Below are positions 7,577 to 15,330 of a stretch of DNA of 16,063 nucleotides, piece by piece. The stretch is taken from assembly GCA_025927515.1 (NCBI GenBank), contig JAICLG010000028.1, positions 1 to 16,063 of the forward strand, in the 5' to 3' direction. The notes beneath the pieces are model-generated. The model saw only the letters and a program-made list of their open reading frames with translations, made no database searches and was not told the DNA's origin. The position numbers and the translations under genes were made by a program. The number at the start of each line of letters is the position of its first letter. Within the stretch, counting starts at the first letter, position 1. Origin of the DNA: Hyphomicrobium sp. (GTDB taxonomy: Bacteria; Pseudomonadota; Alphaproteobacteria; Rhizobiales; Hyphomicrobiaceae).

Positions 7577-8068
7577 TTATATGCGGTCTCGTTTCGCACT
7601 CATATATTTGTCCAGCGAGAAGGCTCCGCCCCCGCCAATGGCAAGTGCGATGAGCCCAGCGAGATAGAGCAAATCGGTTTCATAGCCCGGCTGACCGAAG
7701 TGAGCGCCCGCTGCCCCATAGGACTGGAGTTTTATCGAACTGAAGCCATAAGGAAGATGAACGGTGAACGTTGCGACGAGAAGCACGACGATCATCGGCA
7801 CCGCGGCGAGAGGAATGAAAGCGCCCAACAGGATCATCAAGCCGCCCAGGATCTCGACCGCGATCGTGGCCATGCTCAGCAAATCGGGAAACGGCATGCC
7901 GATCGCGTGAAGGATGCCGGCGAAGTTCTCGTGTCCGCGCGCAAGCTTCGCATAGCCATGCTCGAAAAATCCAAACCCGATCATGAGACGGAGCGGAATG
8001 GCGTACCACTCTGCCGGAACTGGCAGCGGTGCGATGCAAAGTTTGGCCAGAAGAGACGATCGATCCAT
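7577..8068 (-). CDS. DoxX family membrane protein
   Basis: This 163-residue protein has four predicted membrane segments. The DoxX signature is clear: IPLRLMIGFGFFEHGYAKL, FAGILHAIGMPFPDLLSMAT and VEILGGLMILLGAFIPLAAV. DoxX-type proteins are quinone-linked or otherwise redox-related membrane proteins; most, like this one, have no defined reaction. The last segment is Gly-rich (LIALAIGGGGAFSLD). An AGGAC lies about 10 bases before the ATG at 8068. It is followed by the metallo-hydrolase gene on the same strand, and DoxX genes often sit beside oxidoreductase or hydrolase genes, so an operon is plausible. Confidence 0.9.
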   Translation of the reverse strand: MDRSSLLAKLCIAPLPVPAEWYAIPLRLMIGFGFFEHGYAKLARGHENFAGILHAIGMPFPDLLSMATIAVEILGGLMILLGAFIPLAAVPMIVVLLVATFTVHLPYGFSSIKLQSYGAAGAHFGQPGYETDLLYLAGLIALAIGGGGAFSLDKYMSAKRDRI

Positions 8069-8370
8069 GCGTTCAACGTCCTGTTTGGTTCTTTAGGTCT
8101 CGATGATCTTCGCGTGTGATCGCGCGATCGTTACCTGGCACAGGATGCCGAAAGCCAATTCATGAATGTGCAGGCGCGGGGCCAGAATGCCTGGCGAGGC
8201 AATCCAAACCTTCGAGGCAGCGCCATGCCGAACAACGATGAGAACTTCGAAGGAATAAATCCTAAGGGGCGCCCGCTGAGCGCGGTGATCCCCCGCTCAA
8301 CAGAGATTTCAGGTTTGAGAGCTACTTGCAGCCTCGGAGCTGAAATGATCGCAAACGGCCTCGCAGCGGC
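8069..8370. other. Intergenic region upstream of the DoxX gene
   Basis: About 300 bases carry no gene I can support. A 70-codon plus-strand frame (8162-8374) overlaps the end of the Rdx-like gene, has a weak start and no family resemblance. The region probably holds the promoter of the DoxX-hydrolase transcript, but I see no convincing -35/-10 pair. Confidence 0.4.
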
Positions 8371-8655
8371 TTAGCCTTTCTCGATGTGGCCAAGCGAGCG
8401 CCCTGGTGCAATCCGATCGCGCGTCAGCCGCTTTAACTCGCCGATCTCAGGGAAACGCCCGGCCTCTTTGCGCGACCAGACACGATCGCCGTCGATACAT
8501 ACCTCAAAGACGCCGCCGGTTGCGTCAGGCGTGAGGGTCACCGATCCTATCTCCTCGGCGAACGTCGATAGAAGTTCTTGCGCCATCCAGGAGGCGCGCA
8601 AGCCCCAATGGCAAAGCCGACAGTATATAATCTCGACCTGTGGCGCTTTCGGCAT
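8371..8655 (-). CDS. SelT/SelW/SelH (Rdx) family protein with CxxC
   Basis: This 94-residue protein has the thioredoxin-like Rdx fold. An early beta strand (VEIIYC) leads into C12-R-L-C15, the redox motif that is CxxU in selenoprotein W. It is followed by the family stretch WMAQELLSTF, the GGVFEVCIDGDRVWSRKEAG core and the C-terminal RFPEIGELKRLTRDRI with a final LGH. Length is normal for bacterial members. They are thought to be cytoplasmic thiol redox proteins; the partner is unknown. The start ATG (8655) has a poor ribosome site. The neighbours do not indicate a pathway. Confidence 0.92.
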   Translation of the reverse strand: MPKAPQVEIIYCRLCHWGLRASWMAQELLSTFAEEIGSVTLTPDATGGVFEVCIDGDRVWSRKEAGRFPEIGELKRLTRDRIAPGRSLGHIEKG

Positions 8656-8804
8656 GAGATCTGATCCGCTCCGCGTCGCCTCGATTTTAGAGAAGCTACT
8701 CAGCGACGCCCGAACCGCAAGTATTATGCATCAAGGCGCGCGGCTGAAATCCGCCTCACTTGCGATCAAAGCATACTCAAGCGGCATGCTGACATTGGCT
8801 TCGG

Positions 8805-8817
8805 TGCCACAGTGGCA
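8805..8817. repeat. Perfect 13-base dyad
   Basis: TGCCAC and GTGGCA flank a single A. It lies in a gene-poor stretch, within about 10 bases of the left copy of the inverted pair at 8825-8903. Confidence 0.4.
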
Positions 8818-8824
8818 GCGCACA

Positions 8825-8903
8825 CGCTGTAGTGACTGGCCGACCGCCTTCGGCATGGAGTGAATTTCGCCACTGTCACAGTTCGAACCGGCGCACTACA
8901 GCG
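8825..8903. repeat. Inverted 10-base pair, CGCTGTAGTG and CACTACAGCG
   Basis: CGCTGTAGTG (8825-8834) and CACTACAGCG (8894-8903) are perfect inverted copies 59 bases apart with no gene between them. They could be a long hairpin or short inverted ends of a tiny non-coding element. I see no obvious duplicated target site. Confidence 0.4.
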
Positions 8904-9349
8904 CAACCAATCGGCGCGTCAACTGCCGAATAGTCGCCAATAAAAATTACTGTTACCGGCAACGCACCAGCAAAATCCTTGAAACCAATGGCGCGCCCGA
9001 GATGATGGCTGCCGCCGTTACGATGCGGGAAGCGAAAGCGCATGGCCCGATCTCATCATTGCGGGTGTCATGTCAGCCGTGTTTGGCGTCCGCCACGCAG
9101 GTCCTGCTGCAAGCCTGGCAAGAACGCCGGAAGCGACAGGTTGAGCCTGAGGGTCGCCAATTGATGGATGCAGGGTTCAATCAACGTCAACGGCGATGAC
9201 CAGATCTTGCGCCAAAGGCCGCATTTGCGAATGCCGCATTGTCGACGTGCTTTCAAACCATGAACATTGTGTCAGCCGGAAGCATTAGCAGTTAAGCAGC
9301 GTCCGTCCTTGAAGTTGCCGTCGTCCAAAAGGTATGGCAGTCTGCTTCC

Positions 9350-9739
9350 GTGCGAAATCGATTATTCCAGCGCTGTTTTTTCTTGCTCGGCATGATGGCC
9401 ATGCTTGGAGCGTTGATATCCATGCCGCTGGCATCGACCTATGCCTTCGCAATGTCCGCGCAGTCCTCGAAGTCGATGGCCATGAATATGGCCCATGATG
9501 CGCACAAAGCCGGCGAAGAGATGCCATGCAATTCACCTGCGAAGCACTGTCCGAGCTGTCCGCAAAAAGTCTGTCCTGAATTGGGCAGTTGCCTCGTCAA
9601 ATGCTTTCAGCCTTTGCCGTCGCCGCTCGCTGAGGCGGGATTCTATGGCGAGGTCACCCGAGACCGTGTTGCCCCCGCCCGTGCGTTGATCACTTCGGGA
9701 TCATTGATACCACCGCTCCTCCGACCTCCGAGCGTCTAA
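9350..9739 (+). CDS. Exported Cys/Met/His-rich small protein of the copper operon
   Basis: This 129-residue protein starts with GTG (9350); no better in-frame start fits the signal peptide, though the double ATG at codons 15-16 is an alternative. Residues 1-34 form a signal peptide ending AFA. The mature protein begins with a Met/His segment (43-58, AMNMAHDAH...). A Cys cluster follows: C60, C67, C70, C75, C81 and C85, including CNSPAKHCPSCPQKVC. The C-terminus is Pro-rich. I do not know a named family. The residues suit binding of Cu(I)/Ag(I) in the periplasm, and the position first in a Cus-type operon supports that role; this is inference. Six cysteines in an exported protein could also form disulfides. 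The next gene begins 105 bases downstream. Confidence 0.7.
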   Translation: MRNRLFQRCFFLLGMMAMLGALISMPLASTYAFAMSAQSSKSMAMNMAHDAHKAGEEMPCNSPAKHCPSCPQKVCPELGSCLVKCFQPLPSPLAEAGFYGEVTRDRVAPARALITSGSLIPPLLRPPSV

Positions 9740-9742
9740 GCC

Positions 9743-9758
9743 CACGCCGAACGGCGTG
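9743..9758 (+). promoter_or_regulatory. Hairpin just after the first gene of the copper operon
   Basis: CACGCCG and CGGCGTG pair over 7 bases with only AA between, beginning 3 bases after the stop codon at 9739. There is no T run, so it is not a classic terminator; it may protect the mRNA end or cause partial termination before the pump genes. A second CACGCCGTG lies at about 9774-9783. Confidence 0.35.
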
Positions 9759-9844
9759 ACCGAGGCTCCGGCATCACGCCGTGGCCTTCGTACGCGTGGC
9801 CATGGTGGCCCACGCGGGTTCGACGACAATCGGAGAATATTAAC

Positions 9845-10243
9845 ATGCAACGTTCGTCAGCATTGCGCGCGGCCGTCCTCGGTTTCGCGCTTCTTGGAGG
9901 CCTGGCCAGTTCGGCGCTCGCCGATGCCAAGGACTATGAATTCCAGCTTATCGACAAAGAAGTAAAAAAGGGCGAGGCCGTTATCGCGGTGAAGCTCATC
10001 CATAAGAACAGCGGCCGCGCCATCCCCGACGCGGTGATCTTCGCCAAGCGCATCGATATGGGGCCTGAGGCCATGGAAGCGATGACAGCGCCATTGGAGG
10101 CGGTGCCGTCGCCCGAACCGGGCGTCTATCGCTTCAAGACCAATCTGACGATGGAGGGCCAGTGGGCCTTGTCGCTCGGCGCCAAGGTTCAGGGCGAGAC
10201 CGGAACGGTTGAGAGCAAGCTCGTCGTCAAGGCCGTCCAATGA
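9845..10243 (+). CDS. FixH/YtkA-like exported protein
   Basis: This 132-residue protein has a signal peptide (1-26, ending SALA) and then one beta-rich domain of the FixH/YtkA type (DYEFQLIDKEVKKGEAVIAV, the KNSGRAIPDA turn, PGVYRFKTNLTMEGQWAL). The same kind of small protein commonly precedes CusB-like adaptors in alphaproteobacteria. A Met-containing loop (DMGPEAMEAMTAP) is where relatives carry possible copper ligands. It is expected in the periplasm as an accessory to metal efflux or chaperoning; its exact role is not known. GGAG lies 9 bases before the ATG. Its stop overlaps the start of cusB in an ATGA (10240-10243), so translation of the two is coupled. Confidence 0.88.
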   Translation: MQRSSALRAAVLGFALLGGLASSALADAKDYEFQLIDKEVKKGEAVIAVKLIHKNSGRAIPDAVIFAKRIDMGPEAMEAMTAPLEAVPSPEPGVYRFKTNLTMEGQWALSLGAKVQGETGTVESKLVVKAVQ

Positions 10244-11670
10244 ACGCCCTGATCAGGGGAACGATCACCGTCGCGGCCATCACGGCTGCGGCGGGAGCCG
10301 GGCTATGGGCAGGCCAGATTGGCTTGCTCAGGCTGCCGCTCTCTCACCCAGCGGCGACGACTGAGACCCAACGTGCGCCGACCGGCGCGGTGATTTATTA
10401 TCGCGACCCCAACGGCAAGCCATTTTACTCGTTGATGCCGCGAAAAACCGATTCCGGTGCGGCCTACATCGCCGTCCACGCCGGCGAGGACGTTTCATTC
10501 GAGCCGAAATCTAAGGCTCCGGAAAAGCAAGCGGCCAACACCGCGAGCAGCGGAAAAAAGATCAAATATTATCGCAACCCGATGGGCCTTCCGGACACCT
10601 CTCCCGTGCCGAAGAAGGATTCGATGGGGATGGACTACATTCCCGTCTACGACGGTGAAGATGGTAGCGACGGTTCAATAAAGATCTCGCTTGGCAAAAT
10701 CCAGCGGACCGGTGTCGAGACCGTAGCAGTTACGCGACGGGCCATCACACGAACGATCAAAGCACCAGGCGTTGTTCAGCCCGACGAACGGCGCGTCGTT
10801 GTGATCGCGCCGAAGTTCAACGGCTACGTCGTAAAAGTCGGGCCCGTAACGACCGGCACGCACGTCAAACGGGGAGAGGTTCTGGCGACCGTGTTCGGCC
10901 AGGAGGTCCTCGATCAGGCGGCACGTTTACTGATCGAACAAAATGCGCCTTCTGGCCTCAACAGTCCGTCAGGCGCGTTCGTCGGCGCCACACGCCGACT
11001 ACAAAATCTCGGCGTATCCGATGAATTCATGGATGAAGTAAAGCGCAGCCGACGCGTGCCGGATGCGCTCATCTATCGCTCGCCAATCGATGGTGAAGTG
11101 ATGGAACGCAATTGGAGCGACGGCCAAGGCTTCAAGACCGGCGATGTTGGATTTCGTATCGCTGACCATTCCGTCGTGTGGATGATGGCGGAGATTGCTG
11201 AGGGCGACATTGATTCCGTTAAGGTCGGTCAGGCGGCCAAGGTCACGACACGAGCACGCCCTGGCCGCGTATTCAACGGACGCGTAACGGTCATTTATCC
11301 ATATGTGACGAAGGAGACGCGGACCGTTCCAGTCCGTATCGCGCTTGCCAATCCCGATTTAGCTCTGCTGCCCAATATGTACGGCGACGTGGAGATCGCC
11401 ACCGATAACGCCACAGCGCTGGCTGTGCCAGCGAGTGCAGTGATCGACAGTGGCAACCGGCAGATCGTTCTCCTTGATCGAGGTAATGGCCGTTACACGC
11501 CACGCGAAGTGAAACTCGGCCGACGTGGAGACGGCTATACAGCGGTGACGAGCGGTCTCGCCGAAGGCGACAAAGTTGTTTCGAACGGCAACTTCCTAAT
11601 CGATGCCGAAAGCAATCTCCAATCGGCGCTCAATGGCTTCGAGGCGCCGCCTACGGAGGTCCGCCGATGA
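10240..11670 (+). CDS. cusB: CusB-type periplasmic adaptor of a copper/silver efflux pump
   Basis: This 476-residue membrane-fusion protein has an N-terminal membrane anchor or signal (about 8-30) followed by two heavy-metal-binding repeats. The second (110-141) is canonical (YYRNPMGLPDTSPVPKK then DSMGMDYIPVY). The first (53-84) keeps YYRDPNG but has lost the SMGMDY methionines (DSGAAYIAV), so it has probably lost metal binding. Then come the lipoyl/barrel-sandwich half (about 188-220, APKFNGYVVKVGPVTTGTHV), a short alpha hairpin (about 220-270), the second lipoyl half (SPIDGEVMERNWSDGQGF), a beta barrel and the membrane-proximal domain (AVPASAVIDSG... AEGDKVVSNGNFLID). Adaptors of this type bind Cu(I)/Ag(I), pass it to CusA and join the pump to an outer-membrane channel. 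Overlaps by ATGA at both ends show tight coupling with the FixH-like gene and cusA. Confidence 0.93.
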   Translation: MNALIRGTITVAAITAAAGAGLWAGQIGLLRLPLSHPAATTETQRAPTGAVIYYRDPNGKPFYSLMPRKTDSGAAYIAVHAGEDVSFEPKSKAPEKQAANTASSGKKIKYYRNPMGLPDTSPVPKKDSMGMDYIPVYDGEDGSDGSIKISLGKIQRTGVETVAVTRRAITRTIKAPGVVQPDERRVVVIAPKFNGYVVKVGPVTTGTHVKRGEVLATVFGQEVLDQAARLLIEQNAPSGLNSPSGAFVGATRRLQNLGVSDEFMDEVKRSRRVPDALIYRSPIDGEVMERNWSDGQGFKTGDVGFRIADHSVVWMMAEIAEGDIDSVKVGQAAKVTTRARPGRVFNGRVTVIYPYVTKETRTVPVRIALANPDLALLPNMYGDVEIATDNATALAVPASAVIDSGNRQIVLLDRGNGRYTPREVKLGRRGDGYTAVTSGLAEGDKVVSNGNFLIDAESNLQSALNGFEAPPTEVRR

Positions 11671-14600
11671 TCGCCCGCCTCATTGCCTGGTCGGCCAAGA
11701 ATCTGATGCTTGTCTTCATCGCGACGGGCTTCGCAGTGGTGGCGGGTGTTTGGGCTGTAAGGACGCTTCCGCTCGACGCCATCCCCGATCTCTCCGACAC
11801 TCAGGTCATCATCTATACTGAGTTCCCTGGTCAGGCGCCGCAGGTGGTCGAAGACCAAGTCACTTACCCGCTCACCACAGCGATGCTGACTGTACCGCGC
11901 TCCAAGGTGGTGCGGGGGTTCTCGTTTTTCGGCGTGTCCTTCGTCTATGTCATCTTCGAGGATGGAACCGACATCTATTGGGCGCGCTCCCGGGTCCTTG
12001 AATATCTGAATACTGTTGCCAAACGCCTGCCGTCGGGCGTCACCCCGACGCTCGGCCCTGATGCCAGCGGCGTTGGCTGGGTCTATCAATATGCTTTGCA
12101 ATCCAAGAACAAGTCACTCGCCGATTTGCGCTCGATCCAAGACTGGGATGTCCGCTTTGGGTTGTCGAAGGCCGAAGGCGTGGCCGAGGTCGCAAGCGTT
12201 GGCGGCTTCGTCAAGCAATACAGCGTCGTCGTCGACCCCAACAGACTTCGCAGTCTCAATATTCCACTAGACAAGGTCCGCGATGCTATCCGCAACAGCA
12301 ACATCGATGTCGGCGGACGCACGCTGGAATTGGCCGAGCACGAGTTCATGGTGCGCGGGCGTGGTTACCTGAAAGGCGTCAAAGACCTCGAAAACATTGT
12401 TGTCAAATCCGATGGCGGCACGCCCGTTCTCCTGAAGGATGTTGCCCGTGTGGAAATCACTGGCGACGAGCGGCGCGGCATCGCCGAGCTTAACGGAGAA
12501 GGCGAAGTGGCCAGCGGCATTGCCTTGCAGCGCTATGGCTCCAATGCGCTGACCGTTATCGACAACATCAAGAAACAGTTGAAAGAGATTGTTCCGTCAC
12601 TACCGGCGGGCACCAAAATTGTGCCCGTCTACGACCGTTCCGAGCTCATTCATCATGCCATTGCAACGCTCAGATCGACACTCGTGGAAGAGAGCATCAT
12701 CGTCGCTTTGATCTGCATCATCTTTCTGTTGCATGTCAGGAGCGCGCTCGTCGCCGTTCTGATGCTGCCCGTCGGCATTCTGATGGCCTTTATCGCCATG
12801 CGTGCACTCGGCATCGGCTCGAACATCATGAGTCTCGGCGGCATCGCCATCGCCATCGGTGCGATGATCGACGCAGCCATTGTCATGATCGAAAACGCGC
12901 ACAAGCATCTGGAGCGCGCCCCAAAGGATAAACCGCGAATAGAGATCTTGATCGAGGCTGCATCCGAGGTTGGGCCCGCGTTGTTCTTCTCGTTGCTGAT
13001 CATCACGGTGTCCTTCTTGCCGATCTTTACGCTGGAAGCGCAGGAAGGGCGGATGTTCGGCCCGCTGGCTTTCACCAAGACCTTCGCAATGGCCTCCGCG
13101 GCGCTGTTGTCGGTAACGCTAGTCCCGGCGCTTATGGTGATCTTCGTGCGCGGCCGGATCATTCCCGAGGCGAAGAACCCCATCAATCGCGGGCTCATTG
13201 CCATTTACCGCCCCGCCATCAAGGGTGTGCTCAAGGCGAAGACGCTGACCATTGTCGTGGCGGCGGCCATCCTCGCCGTATCCGTATGGCCGATAACAAA
13301 ACTCGGCACGGAATTCATGCCCAACCTGAACGAAGGCACGCTTCTCTACATGCCAACGACGCTGCCCGGTCTTTCCATCACCAAGGCGGCAGAACTCCTG
13401 CAGACGCAGGACCGCATCATCAAATCGTTCCCCGAGGTGGCGTCGGTCTACGGCAAGGCGGGACGCGCGCAGACGGCCACCGACCCGGCGCCGACCGAGA
13501 TGTCCGAAACCATCATCAATCTCAAGCCCAAGGACGATTGGCGTCCAGGTGTCACTATCGACAGTCTAATCGCGGAAATGGACAAGGCGTTGCAATTTCC
13601 CGGCGTCTCCAACGCCTGGACCATGCCGATCAAGGCGCGCATCGACATGCTCTCCACCGGCATCCGCACGCCAGTCGGCATCAAGGTGATCGGTAAGGAT
13701 CTGAATGAAATGGAGGGCGTCGCCCGCCAGATCGAAACTGTTATCAAATCGGTGCCTGGCACCTCCAGCGCTTATGCCGAGCGCGTACTCGGCGGCTATT
13801 ATCTTGAAATCATTCCGGACCGACTACGCCTTGCCCGCTACGGCCTTGCGGTGTCGGACGTTCAAGACGTGGTGGCTATGGCACTTGGCGCCGAGCCAAT
13901 CACCACCACAATCGAAGGGCGGGAGCGATACACGGTTGCGATCCGCTACCCGCGCGACCTCCGCTCCGATCCGCAATCAATTGCCAAGGACGTGGTTGTT
14001 TCATTGCCGGGCGGCAGGGGCACAGTACCGCTGGGTGAGATAGCCGACATCAAGCTCACTCGGGGCCCTACCACCATCCGTACGGAGAACGCCAAACTCG
14101 CCACCTACGTCTACGTCGATATCCGCGACCGCGATCTCGGCGGGTACATTGCCGCTGCGAAGAAGGCGGTGGCGCAGGTAAAAATGCCTCCCGGAATCTA
14201 CCTCGTGTGGTCGGGGCAGTTCGAATATCTGGAACGTGCAGAAGCCCGCCTGAAGATGGTCGTGCCGCTCACGCTGATGATTATCTTCCTGCTGCTTTAT
14301 CTCAACTTCCGGCGTCTCACCGAAACGCTCATCGTCATGCTGTCGCTGCCGTTCGCACTTGTCGGCGGTATCTGGTTGATGTGGTGGCTGGGTTTCAATC
14401 TTTCGGTGGCGGTGGCTGTTGGGTTCATCGCATTGGCCGGCGTCGCCGCCGAAACCGGAGTTGTGATGCTGATCTATCTCGACAATGCCAAGTGCGAGGT
14501 TCAGGCCGCATGCCTGCTAGCGCGCAGACCATTCACGCGCGAGGATCTATACCACGCCATCATGATCGGCGCGGTGGAACGCGTGCGACCCAAGATGATG

Positions 14601-14816
14601 ACAGTCGTTGCCATCATAGCCGGGTTATTACCCATCCTATGGAGTACGGGTACGGGATCTGAAGTGATGCAGCGCATCGCCGTACCGATGATCGGCGGCA
14701 TGATTTCCTCAACGCTGCTCACGTTGATCGTCATTCCCGCGATCTACGCGCTCGTGAAAGGATGGCATCTGCCGCAGAAAGCTGAGATGCGATCGGAGTT
14801 ACTGGAAAACGTTTGA
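11667..14816 (+). CDS. cusA: CusA-type copper/silver efflux RND transporter
   Basis: This 1049-residue inner-membrane pump belongs to the heavy-metal RND family and matches Escherichia coli CusA in length. The N-terminus (MIARLIAWSAKNLMLVFIAT) and the first loop (LPLDAIPDLSDTQVIIYTEF) are typical. The proton-relay aspartate is D402 in IAIGAMIDAAIVMIENAH, matching E. coli D405. The three metal-binding methionines of the periplasmic cleft are kept: M562 (LLYMPTTLPG), M612 (DPAPTEMSET) and M661 (RIDMLSTGI), matching M573, M623 and M672. This makes monovalent copper or silver the expected substrate rather than zinc, cobalt or nickel. The C-terminal half ends with the usual VERVRPKMMTVVAIIAGLLP block. 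It starts in an ATGA overlap with cusB. No outer-membrane channel gene follows; the next 500 bases have no gene. Confidence 0.96.
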   Translation: MIARLIAWSAKNLMLVFIATGFAVVAGVWAVRTLPLDAIPDLSDTQVIIYTEFPGQAPQVVEDQVTYPLTTAMLTVPRSKVVRGFSFFGVSFVYVIFEDGTDIYWARSRVLEYLNTVAKRLPSGVTPTLGPDASGVGWVYQYALQSKNKSLADLRSIQDWDVRFGLSKAEGVAEVASVGGFVKQYSVVVDPNRLRSLNIPLDKVRDAIRNSNIDVGGRTLELAEHEFMVRGRGYLKGVKDLENIVVKSDGGTPVLLKDVARVEITGDERRGIAELNGEGEVASGIALQRYGSNALTVIDNIKKQLKEIVPSLPAGTKIVPVYDRSELIHHAIATLRSTLVEESIIVALICIIFLLHVRSALVAVLMLPVGILMAFIAMRALGIGSNIMSLGGIAIAIGAMIDAAIVMIENAHKHLERAPKDKPRIEILIEAASEVGPALFFSLLIITVSFLPIFTLEAQEGRMFGPLAFTKTFAMASAALLSVTLVPALMVIFVRGRIIPEAKNPINRGLIAIYRPAIKGVLKAKTLTIVVAAAILAVSVWPITKLGTEFMPNLNEGTLLYMPTTLPGLSITKAAELLQTQDRIIKSFPEVASVYGKAGRAQTATDPAPTEMSETIINLKPKDDWRPGVTIDSLIAEMDKALQFPGVSNAWTMPIKARIDMLSTGIRTPVGIKVIGKDLNEMEGVARQIETVIKSVPGTSSAYAERVLGGYYLEIIPDRLRLARYGLAVSDVQDVVAMALGAEPITTTIEGRERYTVAIRYPRDLRSDPQSIAKDVVVSLPGGRGTVPLGEIADIKLTRGPTTIRTENAKLATYVYVDIRDRDLGGYIAAAKKAVAQVKMPPGIYLVWSGQFEYLERAEARLKMVVPLTLMIIFLLLYLNFRRLTETLIVMLSLPFALVGGIWLMWWLGFNLSVAVAVGFIALAGVAAETGVVMLIYLDNAKCEVQAACLLARRPFTREDLYHAIMIGAVERVRPKMMTVVAIIAGLLPILWSTGTGSEVMQRIAVPMIGGMISSTLLTLIVIPAIYALVKGWHLPQKAEMRSELLENV

Positions 14817-15330
14817 AAATATTGGCACCTATTAGCGCCGATTGGGCGGCTTGGCTTGTGAATGGATGAATGTCGGCTTTCTCTGCATTGCCAACTGCAC
14901 TGCATAGAATGCGAGCCGATCATCTCAGGTAACGGTTCTTATCTTTGTTCAGGAGGACTCAGATTCAGAAGCTGATTTAATTGCTTTTTTGACGGCGCTG
15001 GAGATGATGAAGATGAGAACTTCCACATCGTTGTTAAGAATTGATCGATAGCAATATCTCCGAGGAACCTAGCAGGCTTCCGAAGCGGAATGTCCGCTAT
15101 TAAGTCGTCGGCGGATGCGGGGACGCCCGTTAATTAACGTCCGTCAGGGACCAATAGCTGACCTGCGTGTAAGTGATTGTCGATGTCCGGCGCTGCGCCA
15201 ACAGCAGACGTCGACCGCACACTCTTTGACTCCCAAAAACTACTGCGCCAGATTCTCCGCTCAACACATGGCTGAATTGATGCGGAAAGACTAAAACTGC
15301 AAGTTCCAAACGCCTTCCAAGGCATGGATT
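14817..15330. other. Gene-poor region right of cusA
   Basis: About 500 bases carry no gene I can support. There is no clear terminator after cusA. A weak plus-strand frame around 14965-15045 reads SEADLIAFLTALE, which recalls the C-terminal helix of c-type cytochromes or cytochrome c peroxidases, but nothing upstream supports it. A palindrome lies at 15122-15145. The tail of the broken adhesin gene may reach into this stretch from the right. Confidence 0.4.
15122..15145. repeat. 24-base dyad around CGTTAATTAACG
   Basis: CGTTAATTAACG (15128-15139) is a perfect 12-base palindrome; beyond two mismatches, GACG (15122-15125) and CGTC (15142-15145) pair as well. It could be a protein-binding site or the foot of a small hairpin. 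No intact gene lies near enough to assign it. Confidence 0.35.

Larger units (their letters stand above)
8656..9349. other. Gene-poor region left of the copper operon
   Basis: Nearly 700 bases hold no gene I can support. Two short frames, 9002-9199 (plus) and 9068-9256 (minus), overlap each other and show no family pattern. The region carries a perfect 13-base dyad (8805-8817) and a pair of 10-base inverted copies (8825-8834 and 8894-8903), which may be remains of a mobile element or regulatory sites. The promoter of the copper operon must lie near its right end; a poor -35/-10 pair (TTGAAG at 9309, TATGGC at 9333, 18-base spacing) is the only one I can point to. Confidence 0.4.

Noticed and set aside
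8384..8863. Plus-strand frame of 159 codons
   Set aside because: It mostly lies opposite the Rdx-like gene, and the part beyond 8655 has no recognisable pattern.
9002..9256. Overlapping short frames on both strands
   Set aside because: Neither shows a family pattern, ribosome site or coding character strong enough to call.
9309..9338. Promoter TTGAAG-N18-TATGGC before the copper operon
   Set aside because: Both boxes are poor and the -10 would lie only about 11 bases before the GTG start; no convincing CueR- or CopR-like dyad overlaps it.
12653..13204. Minus-strand frame of 183 codons inside cusA
   Set aside because: Low-complexity shadow of the membrane-spanning part of cusA.
14965..15045. 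Possible cytochrome c tail (SEADLIAFLTALE)
   Set aside because: Too short, no haem motif CxxCH upstream and no consistent frame; kept only as a remark in the region entry.
15041..15054. Fnr/FixK-like box TTGATCGATAGCAA
   Set aside because: Nine of ten key bases match, but no gene starts within a usable distance on either strand, so it is probably chance.
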